A stretch of DNA of 32,250 bases, from contig CANJCB010000043.1 in NCBI GenBank assembly GCA_947473305.1, positions 1 through 32,250 on the forward strand. The letters are read 5' to 3'. Of this stretch, positions 7,667-15,656 are shown piece by piece. The position numbers and the translations under genes were made by a program. The stretch is from Rhodospirillales bacterium (GTDB lineage Bacteria; Pseudomonadota; Alphaproteobacteria; ATCC43930; CGMCC-115725). The notes under the pieces were generated by a model that searched no databases, had not been told where the DNA came from, and saw only the letters and a program-made list of their open reading frames with translations. Position 1 is the first letter of the stretch, and each line of letters begins with the position of its first letter.

Positions 7667-8842
7667 GTGAACAGGTTTTTGCAGGGCATCCGCGTCCTGG
7701 AAATCGGCAATTTCATCAGTGGTCCTCTGGCGGGACAAATCCTGGCCGAGATGGGCGCCGAAGTGATCAAGATCGAGCGGCCGGATGGTGGCGATCCCTT
7801 CCGCCACTTCACGGGCGAACATATGAGCCCGCAATTTTGTGCCCATAACCGCGGGAAACGAAGCGTCGTCCTCGATTTCGGCGCGGAAGTCGGCAAGGAG
7901 GCTTTGCTCCGGCTGGTCGAGACAGCGGATGTGCTCCTCGAAAATTTCCGGCCGGATGTGCTGGGCCGCCTGGGTATCGGTTGGGAAGTCATGCGGGAGA
8001 GAAATCCCCGGCTCATCTATTGCAACATTTCGGGCTTCGGACCGACCGGCCCTTACGCGAAGCGGCCGGCCTATGACACCGTGGCGCAGGCCATGTCGGG
8101 CTTTTTCTCGCAAATGCTCGACCCGGAGCGGCCGCGCATTCCGGGACCCGCCATCGGCGACGCCATCAGCGGCATGTATGCGGCCATGGCCATTGCCTCT
8201 GCGCTCGCGGGACGGGCGCGGGACGGCAAGGGCCACCGTCTCGACATTCCCATGGTCGAGGCGATGGCGGCCTTTTCCACCGATTGCTTTTCCCGCTATT
8301 ACGCGGCGCAGGCGACGCCCGGCCCCTATGAACGCGCCGCCGTGTCCCAATCCTTCGCGGTTCGCTGCGCCGACGGCAAATTCATCGGGCTTCATCTCTC
8401 GTCGCCCCAGAAGTTCTGGGATGCTCTGATGGCGGCGGTCGAACGTCCGGATATCGTCGCCGACACGCGCTTTGCCAGCCGCGCGAGCCGGGTCGACAAC
8501 TACCAGGATCTCAGCGATGCGCTGAACGAGGCCTTCGCCTCCCGCCCAAGGGATGAGTGGATGGCGCGTCTCGACGCCAACGATGTTCCCCACGCGCCGA
8601 TCTATAACTTCGAGGAATTGGAGGCGGATCCGCAGATCGCTCATATGGGGACGATCTATACGATCCAGCATCCGACCTTGGGGCCTTTGAAGGCCGTGCA
8701 AAGTCCTGTCTTCTGCGATGGCGCGCGGGAGGAGCCCGCCTCCGGCCCGCCCGAGCTTGGCGAGCATTCCGAAATCGAACTGCGCGCCGTCGGGTTCTCG
8801 GATGCGGAAATCGCGCGTATCACCGCTGCCAAGGCGGCGTGA
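7667..8842 (+). CDS. CaiB/BaiF-family (class III) CoA-transferase
   Basis: 391 aa. The fold signature LEIGNFISGPLAGQILAEMG opens the protein, followed by NFRPDVLGRLGIG and ISGFGPTGPY. The catalytic Asp is D165 in GPAIGDAISGM, matching the formyl-CoA transferase Asp. The enzyme moves CoA between a donor thioester and a carboxylic acid through an aspartyl-CoA intermediate. GTG 7667 is chosen because GGAAAGG precedes it and the family's conserved N-terminus begins there. It leads an operon with the carrier-like gene (12-bp gap) and the carboxyltransferase. It probably activates the acid substrate of the module. Confidence 0.92.
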   Translation: MNRFLQGIRVLEIGNFISGPLAGQILAEMGAEVIKIERPDGGDPFRHFTGEHMSPQFCAHNRGKRSVVLDFGAEVGKEALLRLVETADVLLENFRPDVLGRLGIGWEVMRERNPRLIYCNISGFGPTGPYAKRPAYDTVAQAMSGFFSQMLDPERPRIPGPAIGDAISGMYAAMAIASALAGRARDGKGHRLDIPMVEAMAAFSTDCFSRYYAAQATPGPYERAAVSQSFAVRCADGKFIGLHLSSPQKFWDALMAAVERPDIVADTRFASRASRVDNYQDLSDALNEAFASRPRDEWMARLDANDVPHAPIYNFEELEADPQIAHMGTIYTIQHPTLGPLKAVQSPVFCDGAREEPASGPPELGEHSEIELRAVGFSDAEIARITAAKAA

Positions 8843-8854
8843 GGCGAGCCGGCG

Positions 8855-9241
8855 GTGAGTAACGGTCTTTCGCAAGACGCCGCCGTTTCGGGCCTCGCCC
8901 GGATTGCTACGGCCTTCGAACGGTCGCGTTTCGACACGCTGGTGCTGCGATGGCAGGGCGGCGGCCTTAGCCTGCGCAAGGCTGCCCCGTCAGACGCCCC
9001 CGTTCCGCCTGCCGCAACCTATGTCGTGGTGTCGCCGAAGATTGGAATTTTCCACATCGCGGACACGGGCGTCGCTGTCGGCTTGGACGTGGCGCCCCAA
9101 TCTGCCTTGGGCTTTATCGATGTTCTCGGCGACCGGCATCCCGTGACGGCTCCCAAGGCGGGGACGATAGCGGAATGCTGCGTGGCGGATGGCGCCTTCG
9201 TGGAATACGGGGCGCCGTTGTTCCGTCTGTTTGAAGCCTAG
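8855..9241 (+). CDS. Biotin-carrier-like protein lacking the biotinylation lysine
   Basis: 128 aa from a GTG start. The N-terminal helix (RIATAFERSRFDTLVLRW) matches the N-terminal region of the true carrier at 6050-6595. The C-terminal half keeps the biotinyl-domain framework: VSPKIGIF, then TAPKAGTIAECCVADGAFVEYGAPLF. Where biotin carriers have E-A-M-K this protein has D89-V90-L91-G92, so the acceptor lysine is a glycine and it cannot be biotinylated at the usual site. It lies 13 bp before the carboxyltransferase start. It may be a structural or regulatory subunit, comparable in idea to plant BADC proteins. Domain assignment is confident; the role is inference. Confidence 0.85.
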   Translation: MSNGLSQDAAVSGLARIATAFERSRFDTLVLRWQGGGLSLRKAAPSDAPVPPAATYVVVSPKIGIFHIADTGVAVGLDVAPQSALGFIDVLGDRHPVTAPKAGTIAECCVADGAFVEYGAPLFRLFEA

Positions 9242-9254
9242 AAACGAGGTTCCG

Positions 9255-10721
9255 ATGACCGACCTGAGGTTTGTCGATACGACGCTGCGGGATGGCCCGC
9301 AGTCCCTATGGTCCATGGAAATGCGGACCAACATGATGCTGCCGGTCGCGGGCATCCTGGACGACGCGGGCTTCGACGCCATCGAGATCATGGCCTCGCC
9401 CGATTTCAAGAAATGCGTCCGTGACCTGAAGGAAGACCCCTGGGAGCGGATTCGCCTTGTGGTCAAGGAAACGCCGAAGACCCCGCTGCGGTTCATCCGG
9501 GGGCGCTACAACAACGCCTTCCAGATCGAATCCGACGAGCTTGTCGATCTCTGGACCGAGCGTCTCGCCGCGAACGGCATCCGGCAGATGCGGGTTTCCG
9601 ATTCCTCCAATACGGCGACGGGCTGGGAAAAGCAGATCAAGTCGGTCCACAAATACGGCATGGAGATCGAGATCAACCTGATCTATTCGCTCTCCCCCAA
9701 ACATACCGACGAATACTATGCGCAGAAGACCCGCGAGGCTGCGGCGCTGAAGCCGGACGCGCTGTGCCTGAAGGATCCCGGGGCCCTGATCACGCCCGAG
9801 CGCGTGCGGACGCTCGTCCCCATCGTGCTCGCCAATGCCGGCGGTATCCCGGTCGAATTCCATACCCATTGCCTCACCGGGCTCGGCGCGCTCTGCACCT
9901 TCGAGGCGATCCGGCTGGGTATCAGATGCGTCAATACCGCGATCCCGCCTCTCGCCGAGGGGGCTTCCAATCCTTCGACCTTCAATGTTTGCGACAACGC
10001 CCGGGTGATCGGGATGAAGCCGGTCATCGACGAGGAGAGCCTCCATCGGGTCGAGGCCCATTTCATGGCGATTGCCCAGGCCGAGGGGCGGCCGGTGGGC
10101 CAGGTGGCGAGCTACGATCACAGCCAATACCTGCATCAGGTGCCGGGCGGCATGATTTCGAATTTCCGCTTCCACCTCTCGAAGCTCGGCATGACCGAAT
10201 CCCTCCAGGCCGTTCTGGAGGAGACCGCGCAGGTGCGCGCCGATCTCGGCTATCCGATCATGGTGACGCCCTATTCCCAATTCGTCGGGACCCAGGCGGC
10301 GCTCAATGTGGTCAGCGGGGAGCGCTACAAGGTGGTCTCGGAGGAGGTCATCCACTATGCCCTGGGCTGGTGGGGCGAGGAGGAGCGCGCCTCGATGGAT
10401 CCCAATGTGCTCGACCGCATCCTGCAGACCCCGCGCGCCCAGGAATTGAAGAACACCTCGCCGCCGAACTACTCGCGTCAGGAATTGAGGAAGCGTTTCG
10501 GCGGGCCGGGTGTCTCGGACGACGATCTCCTGCTGCGCATCGTGACCGATGCGGACTCGGTGAGTGCGATGCGGAATGCCCCTCCCGGCAAGCGCTACGA
10601 TGACCTGCTGGGAAATTCGCTCGCCGAGGTCATCGGGCGTCTCGACAAGGCGACGTCGAGCCATTTCGTCCAGATCGAGAAGCCGGGCTTCCGGATGACC
10701 CTCGAAAGGGCCGGGGGCTGA
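9255..10721 (+). CDS. Biotin-dependent carboxyltransferase subunit (PycB/OadA/transcarboxylase 5S-like)
   Basis: 488 aa TIM-barrel carboxyltransferase. FVDTTLRDGPQSL (6-18) corresponds to the D-T-x-x-R-D-x-x-Q-S-L motif of pyruvate carboxylase and oxaloacetate decarboxylase. CLKDPGALITP carries the Lys (K173) that is carbamylated in relatives. FHTHCLTG gives the metal-binding His pair (H203, H205), and HQVPGGMISN matches HQxPGGxxxN. There is no fused biotinyl domain at the C-terminus, so it needs a separate carrier. The family acts on 2-oxo acids or methylmalonyl-CoA. ATG 9255 has GAGG upstream. With the biotin carboxylase and the two carrier-type proteins it would form an unusual split enzyme. 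Confidence 0.88.
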   Translation: MTDLRFVDTTLRDGPQSLWSMEMRTNMMLPVAGILDDAGFDAIEIMASPDFKKCVRDLKEDPWERIRLVVKETPKTPLRFIRGRYNNAFQIESDELVDLWTERLAANGIRQMRVSDSSNTATGWEKQIKSVHKYGMEIEINLIYSLSPKHTDEYYAQKTREAAALKPDALCLKDPGALITPERVRTLVPIVLANAGGIPVEFHTHCLTGLGALCTFEAIRLGIRCVNTAIPPLAEGASNPSTFNVCDNARVIGMKPVIDEESLHRVEAHFMAIAQAEGRPVGQVASYDHSQYLHQVPGGMISNFRFHLSKLGMTESLQAVLEETAQVRADLGYPIMVTPYSQFVGTQAALNVVSGERYKVVSEEVIHYALGWWGEEERASMDPNVLDRILQTPRAQELKNTSPPNYSRQELRKRFGGPGVSDDDLLLRIVTDADSVSAMRNAPPGKRYDDLLGNSLAEVIGRLDKATSSHFVQIEKPGFRMTLERAGG

Positions 10722-10752
10722 GAGTTCACTCTTCGTAACTTGGGAGGCGGGA

Positions 10753-12087
10753 TTGGCTGAGAAGAAGCGGATGATGAAGCTGGCAGCTCACATCCATGCG
10801 ACGGGACATCATGTGGCCGCCTGGATGCACCCGCGCTCCGATAAGGATGCCGGCAGCAATCCCGAGCATTACATGAAGTCGGCCCAACTCGCCGAGCGCG
10901 GCAAGTTCGACATCATGTTCCTGGCGGATTCTCCCGGCATCCGAGACGGGCATTGGGAAGCTCTCGCCCGCTGGCCGCAATACATGGCTCATTTCGAGCC
11001 CGTCACGATCCTGTCAGCAATGGCGGCGGTCACCAAGCATATCGGCTTCGTGGCCACCGCTTCGACGAGCTATCTCGAACCCTATAACGTCGCCCGCTTA
11101 TTCGGCTCGCTCGATCACATCAGCCACGGCCGCGCGGGCTGGAATATCGTCACCACCGCCGATCCCAACGTGGCCCCCAATTTCGGCCGTGAAGAGCATC
11201 TCTCTCATGCCGAGCGTTACGAGCGCGCCGGTGAATTCGTCGAGATCGTGAAGGGGCTCTGGGACAGCTACGACGATGACGCCTTTGTTCGCGACGTCGA
11301 GACCGGGATCTATTTCGATCACAAGAAGCTTCACCGCCTGAATCACAAGGGGAAGTTCTTCTCGGTGAGGGGGCCGCTCAACATGCCGCGGCCGCCGCAA
11401 GGTCATCCGTTGCTGGTCCAGGCCGGCGTCTCCGACGACGGTCGCGATCTGGCGGCCGAAGTCGCGGATATGGTCTTCATCCAGCAGATGAATATCTCCA
11501 CCGCCCAGAAGATCTACAAGGACATCAAGGAGCGGGTCGTCAGCAAGGGGCGCGAGGCCAGCGATCTGCACCTGATGCCGGGCATGGCGGTCATCGTCTG
11601 TAAGACCGAGGACGAGGCCAAGCGGCAGCACGAATTCCTCCAGTCGAAGATCCACCCGGACGTGGGCGTGGCGCTGCTTGCGGGCCAGATGAATTACATC
11701 GACCTCAGGAATGTCGATGTGAACATGCCGCTTCCCGAGCATCTTTACCCGCCGGAAGGCACCTCGGCCGGCAATCGGATCCGGGAGCTTGTCGCCAATG
11801 GGCCGGTCACGCTCCGCGAGATGTATGAGAAGATCTCAGGCGCCCGAGGGTCGCATATGGTCTTCGGTACCCCGGTTCAGGTCGCGGACAGGCTGCAGGA
11901 ATGGTTCGAAACACGCGCCGCAGACGGATTTATCGTCCAGCCCTCCTATCTCCCTGGCGGGCTCGAGGACTTTGTCGATATGGTGGTGCCCGAGTTGCAG
12001 CGGCGGGGGATCTTCCGTACTGAATACGAAGGAAAGACGACCCGCGAGAACCTTGGACTGAAGCGGCCGCGCAGCCGTTTCGCATGA
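10753..12087 (+). CDS. LLM-class flavin-dependent monooxygenase (NtaA/SnaA/DszA-like), copy 1
   Basis: 444 aa. The family blocks are KLAAHIHATGHHVAAW, FDIMFLADSPG, FEPVTILSAMAAVT, the SLDHISHGRAGWNIVTT segment near 119-135, and a late GTPVQVADRLQEWFE block. These FMNH2-dependent TIM-barrel enzymes oxidise C-N or C-S bonds (nitrilotriacetate, EDTA, dibenzothiophene sulfone relatives) and need a flavin reductase, which is not in the window. The start is a TTG preceded by GGGAGGCG; the paralogue at 22416-23759 starts at the equivalent residue with ATG. It is followed 27 bp later by a TauD-type dioxygenase and probably cotranscribed with it. Confidence 0.9.
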   Translation: MAEKKRMMKLAAHIHATGHHVAAWMHPRSDKDAGSNPEHYMKSAQLAERGKFDIMFLADSPGIRDGHWEALARWPQYMAHFEPVTILSAMAAVTKHIGFVATASTSYLEPYNVARLFGSLDHISHGRAGWNIVTTADPNVAPNFGREEHLSHAERYERAGEFVEIVKGLWDSYDDDAFVRDVETGIYFDHKKLHRLNHKGKFFSVRGPLNMPRPPQGHPLLVQAGVSDDGRDLAAEVADMVFIQQMNISTAQKIYKDIKERVVSKGREASDLHLMPGMAVIVCKTEDEAKRQHEFLQSKIHPDVGVALLAGQMNYIDLRNVDVNMPLPEHLYPPEGTSAGNRIRELVANGPVTLREMYEKISGARGSHMVFGTPVQVADRLQEWFETRAADGFIVQPSYLPGGLEDFVDMVVPELQRRGIFRTEYEGKTTRENLGLKRPRSRFA

Positions 12088-12114
12088 TGTTTCCGAGAGT
12101 TTAGGAGAAGCCCT

Positions 12115-12999
12115 ATGAGCGCCGTTTCCTCCCCGAAGTCGCCCGAAGCCGTGACGCTCGAGTCCGTCGACCTCAACCCCTATATCGGCACGGAGGTGCT
12201 GGGGCTCGACCTCAGCCAGCCGCTCGATCCGGCGACCATCGCGGCAATGCGCAAGCTCTGGCTGGATCGCACCGTGCTGGTCTTTCGGGACCAGGATATC
12301 ACGCAGGAGGAATTGCTCCGCTTCACCGGATATTTCGGCGAAGTGGGCGAGCGCGGCCTGTCGGCCACCGTCTATCCCTCCACGGCGGGGCGGGTCTTGC
12401 CCAATATCATGCTGATCTCGAACATCCGCGAGAACGGCAAGACCATCGGCGCGCTGCCCGACGGGGAGATGAACTTCCACCACGACATGATTCAGACGGA
12501 GAAGCCCCATATCGCCTCGGTCCTCTACGCGAGAGAGGTGCCGAGCCATGGCGGCGATACCTGCTTCGCTTCCGGCCATGCGGCCTATGACACGCTGGAT
12601 CCCGAGGTGCGGTCGAAGCTCGAAGGCAAGCGCGTCTTTCATACGTATCAATATGGCAGGACCAAGCGCGGCGATGATTCAGGCACTTACGACCTAAGCG
12701 ATCAGTCGGCCCACCCGGCCTTTCGCACCCATGAGGAAAACGGCCGCAAGGCGATCTATGTCAACCGCCTGATGTCGGTTGGGGTCGAAGGCATGGACGC
12801 GAAGGAAGGCGAGGCCTTACTGAATGCGGTCTTCGACCACGCGGAGAAGCCGGAATTCGTCTATTGCCACAAGTGGAAGGTCGGCGATTTGGTGATCTGG
12901 GACAATCGCAATTCGATGCACGCCCGCACCGACTTCCCGTCCGATCAGCGCCGCTTGATGTGGCGCTCCCAGGTTCGCGGCACCCACAAGCCGTTCTGA
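12115..12999 (+). CDS. TauD/TfdA-family Fe(II)/2-oxoglutarate dioxygenase, copy 1
   Basis: 294 aa. The iron triad is H122-x-D124 (FHHDM) and H269 (NRNSMHAR). The 2-oxoglutarate-binding arginines follow at R280 and R284, with the same spacing as in TauD. Family members hydroxylate taurine, alkyl sulfates, phenoxyacetates and similar substrates, often releasing sulfite or an aldehyde. AGGAGAAG precedes the ATG. It is adjacent to the flavin monooxygenase and convergent with a rhodanese (1-bp gap), consistent with sulfur-compound use, though that is inference. It is very similar to the gene at 26010-26885. Confidence 0.92.
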   Translation: MSAVSSPKSPEAVTLESVDLNPYIGTEVLGLDLSQPLDPATIAAMRKLWLDRTVLVFRDQDITQEELLRFTGYFGEVGERGLSATVYPSTAGRVLPNIMLISNIRENGKTIGALPDGEMNFHHDMIQTEKPHIASVLYAREVPSHGGDTCFASGHAAYDTLDPEVRSKLEGKRVFHTYQYGRTKRGDDSGTYDLSDQSAHPAFRTHEENGRKAIYVNRLMSVGVEGMDAKEGEALLNAVFDHAEKPEFVYCHKWKVGDLVIWDNRNSMHARTDFPSDQRRLMWRSQVRGTHKPF

Positions 13000-13000
13000 G

Positions 13001-13405
13001 CTATTTGCGTTCGACGGTCTCGACGGGGGCGCCTGACTTCGACCAGGCGGTAAAGCCTCCATCGATATGCGCTACTGGCTTCAGCCCCATGTCCTGCGCG
13101 GCCTTGGCCGAAAGCGCGGAACGCCATCCCGACGCGCAGTAGAAGACATAGGTCTTGTCCTGGTCGAAGAGCGGCTTGTGATAGGGGCTCTGCGGGTCGA
13201 TCCAGAATTCAAGCATCCCCCGCGGCACGTGATGGGCCCCGGGGATCTTCCCCTCGCGCCAGAGTTCGCGCACATCGCGCAGGTCGATGAAGACCACATC
13301 GTCCCGCCCGTGCAGGTTCTTCGCCTCGGCGGTGTCGATCACGGTCACGGCGGAATTGGCCTCCGCGATCATGTCCTTGATCGATTTGGTAATCTTCTGC
13401 GCCAT
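13001..13405 (-). CDS. Single-domain rhodanese (sulfurtransferase)
   Basis: 134 aa. One rhodanese domain with FIDLRDVRELWREGKIPGAHHVPRG and the active-site Cys C90 in YCASGWRS, ending in IDGGFTAW. The Cys would carry persulfide sulfur between a donor and an acceptor. There is no signal peptide, so it is probably cytoplasmic. It converges on the TauD-type gene. Being next to a likely C-S-bond oxidising pair hints at sulfur handling, but single-domain rhodaneses are widespread. Confidence 0.92.
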   Translation of the reverse strand: MAQKITKSIKDMIAEANSAVTVIDTAEAKNLHGRDDVVFIDLRDVRELWREGKIPGAHHVPRGMLEFWIDPQSPYHKPLFDQDKTYVFYCASGWRSALSAKAAQDMGLKPVAHIDGGFTAWSKSGAPVETVERK

Positions 13406-13487
13406 TCGGTCCTCTGCTCCACCGAGATCGCCGCAGTATAGACGTCAATCGGTTTCGGGATGCAGATGAATTCGGATTGCCCGGCGG

Positions 13488-13522
13488 AAAAAAAAGCGCG
13501 CCTCCGGTTCTCGGAAGCGCGC
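13488..13522 (-). terminator. Rho-independent terminator
   Basis: On the minus strand GCGCGCTTCC-gagaacc-GGAGGCGCGC forms a 10-bp stem with one G-U pair and is followed directly by eight T residues. It lies 13 bp after the stop of the peptide-type binding-protein gene and ends its transcript. Confidence 0.9.
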
Positions 13523-13535
13523 CCCGTCCCGGTTC

Positions 13536-15116
13536 CTATTTCTCCATCCAGGCATCCTGCCAAGTGCCCATGGCCTGGGCCGTGCCCAAGGCTCCGTGGA
13601 GCTTGCGGGTGATGCCGGTGAGCGACTGATAGTCCCGCAGATTGATCACAGGCAACTCGTCCGCCACGATCTTCTGCGCCTCGTTATAGTATTTGGCGCG
13701 GTCCTCGTGAGACGTCGCGAGCTCGCCCTGATTGAAGAGTTCTTCCACCTTCGCATTGGAATAGAAGGATCCATTGCCGAAGGGCTTGCCGATCAGGCTT
13801 GTCGCCCAGATGCGGGTGATGCCGAGCGCCGGATCCGCATAGGTGCTGTAGCCGTTGAGAGCGATGTCGTAGTTGCCTTCGGTATAGACCCGCTGCAGGA
13901 AGCTGGGCGTATCGAGAGTCTCGATGTTGATCTCGACCCCGACTTCCGCCCACATGCTCTTCATGGCGACGGAAACCTGGTCGAATTCCGGATACCCCAG
14001 GATCGGCAGAAGCGAGACCTTGAACCGCTTGCCGTCGGCGCCGCGCTTTACGCCGGCTTCGTCGAGCAGCGCATTCGCCTTGGCCACGTTATAGGGATAC
14101 ATCTTGGCGTAATCGATCGTCGGATCCTTCACCCAGGGCATGCGGGCGGAGAAGGGTTGCGAGCCGGGCGCACCGTCGCCGAAGAAGGCGTTCTTGATCA
14201 GATAGGTGAGATCCGTCGCCATGAAGAGCGCCTGCCGCACCCGCTTGTCGTCGAGCGGCTTGCGCTTCACGTTGAAGAACATCGGCATCATCGACGGCGC
14301 GACATCGTCGTCCTGGATCGCGAGCTTGGTATTGGCGCGGATCGCGGCGAGATCGTTGGTTGCGACGCCACGCGTGAAATCTATCTCGCCCGCCTGCAAA
14401 GCCGAGGTGCGGGCCGAGGCCTGGGGAATGACCTTGGCGATGACCTCGTCGAGATAGGGTTTGCCGGGTTCGAAGTATTTCGGGTTCTTGACCAGGCGGA
14501 TGTATTGGCCGCGCTTCTGTTCCGCGAATTTAAAGGCGCCAGTGCCGACAGGATCGGTAAGGGTCGCGGGGTTCTTCAAGGGGTCGGTGCCTCGGAAGAG
14601 ATGCGCCGGCAGCATCGCGGCACCTTGCAGGCAGCCCAGCGAGACCATGAAGGGGCCGAAGCCGCGCTTCAATTTGATGACCACCTTATCGGGGGCCGGC
14701 GTCTCGACCTTGTCGATGGCTTCGCCCGCCCGGCGGAAGACCGAGGACAGCTTGGCGCTTACCTCTTCGAGCGTGTATTTCACGTCCTCGGAGGTGAAGG
14801 GCTTGCCGTCGTGCCACTCGGCCTTGTTCAACTCCAGCGTATAGGTGAGGCCGTCAGGCGAGATGCTCCAGGACTTGGCCAGATACGGGTGTATCTCGTA
14901 TTTGTGATCGAATTGGATCAGGCTCGGATAGATGATGCAGCCGACCTGTTCGTCAGGGGTGTTGGTCTGAACCGAAGGGTTGAAGGTGATGGGATCGCCC
15001 GTGATCGAGAAGATTGCGGTGCCGCCTCGCTGGGGTGTCTGGGCCTGTGCCATGCCTGCGACCAAAAGTGCGCCGGCGATGCCTGTGGCGACAGCGATCT
15101 TCCGCTGATATCCCAC
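13536..15116 (-). CDS. ABC transporter substrate-binding protein, SBP_bac_5 (peptide/nickel type), copy 1
   Basis: 526 aa secreted binding protein. An N-terminal signal peptide (hydrophobic core 8-22, AQA site near 24-26) precedes TPQRGGTAIF. SWSISPDGLTYTLEL, NKAEWHDGKPFTSEDVKY and KPLDDKRVRQAL are standard SBP_bac_5 blocks. Two cysteines, C60 and C162, could form a disulfide. The GTG start has GGAGG upstream. No permease or ATPase of the Dpp/Opp type is nearby, so it is an orphan receptor or its partner genes lie elsewhere. A clear paralogue at 29305-30894 is interrupted by a stop. The ligand is unknown. Confidence 0.9.
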   Translation of the reverse strand: MGYQRKIAVATGIAGALLVAGMAQAQTPQRGGTAIFSITGDPITFNPSVQTNTPDEQVGCIIYPSLIQFDHKYEIHPYLAKSWSISPDGLTYTLELNKAEWHDGKPFTSEDVKYTLEEVSAKLSSVFRRAGEAIDKVETPAPDKVVIKLKRGFGPFMVSLGCLQGAAMLPAHLFRGTDPLKNPATLTDPVGTGAFKFAEQKRGQYIRLVKNPKYFEPGKPYLDEVIAKVIPQASARTSALQAGEIDFTRGVATNDLAAIRANTKLAIQDDDVAPSMMPMFFNVKRKPLDDKRVRQALFMATDLTYLIKNAFFGDGAPGSQPFSARMPWVKDPTIDYAKMYPYNVAKANALLDEAGVKRGADGKRFKVSLLPILGYPEFDQVSVAMKSMWAEVGVEINIETLDTPSFLQRVYTEGNYDIALNGYSTYADPALGITRIWATSLIGKPFGNGSFYSNAKVEELFNQGELATSHEDRAKYYNEAQKIVADELPVINLRDYQSLTGITRKLHGALGTAQAMGTWQDAWMEK

Positions 15117-15203
15117 GATGATTTTCCTCCCTGTCTGACGGTTCTCCGACCTTCAACCTCACTTATTTGGGTTGGTCCGGTCGGTCGTGTGAAACGACAA
15201 GTT

Positions 15204-15470
15204 TTATATTGGGGCAAACGAAGCTGCGATGACAAGAGCATGATGCTCGTGGCCGTCGGCGAAGATGCCGGCCTCCACAACCAGGGTGTCGCCGACCGTC
15301 CGCTTCACGGCGAAGCGACCCAGATCGACCGAGGGTGAAATTCCAGCGAGGATGACACGCGGGGCCGCAAGAATCCTATCGTCCAGGGGTCTTCGCGAAG
15401 CCTCAGCCCCTTGCGGATCCCTCCTCGGCCGGTTCCTGGATTTTGGATGGTCCGGGCGTGCTGTGTTCAA
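15204..15470 (-). pseudogene. glgE: Fragment resembling the N-terminal domain of GlgE maltosyltransferase
   Basis: The frame from a TTG at 15470 encodes 88 aa. It contains PRVILAGISPSVDLGRF, then VKRTVGD and FADGHEHHAL, which resemble the N-terminal DUF3416 domain of alpha-1,4-glucan:maltose-1-phosphate maltosyltransferase (P-x-V-D-x-G-R-F-x-x-K-R-x-V-G-D ... F-x-D-G-H). Similarity fades after residue 80, and the catalytic domains (over 500 aa) are absent. It sits in the 540-bp gap 15117-15656 between the transporter operon and the binding-protein gene, so it looks like a relic left by insertion or deletion. In the rest of this gap (15471-15656) I see no gene. Confidence 0.6.
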
Positions 15471-15656
15471 AATTACCCTGCCTGGAGCGAACGTCGGAAA
15501 GACGACACGAGGGCGCGCGCCTGTCGCGGAATGAACATGGCCGATCCAGCGAAGGTTCCCGGTTTTTAGGAGGCAAAAAAGATTATCGCGGGTCCGAGGC
15601 GGGTTTAGGCTTGGCGGCCGCTCAGCGAGCGAAGGGGATCAAATCGCTCGACAAAT

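Noticed and set aside
7529-10664. Long minus-strand ORFs (7529-8875 and 9306-10664) over the CoA-transferase and carboxyltransferase
   Set aside because: Shadows; the plus-strand genes carry catalytic motifs, ribosome-binding sites and operon spacing.
13596-15338. 580-codon plus-strand ORF antisense to the peptide-type binding protein
   Set aside because: Composition is typical of a reverse-frame shadow and it shows no domain motifs; the minus-strand gene has a signal peptide, family blocks and a terminator.
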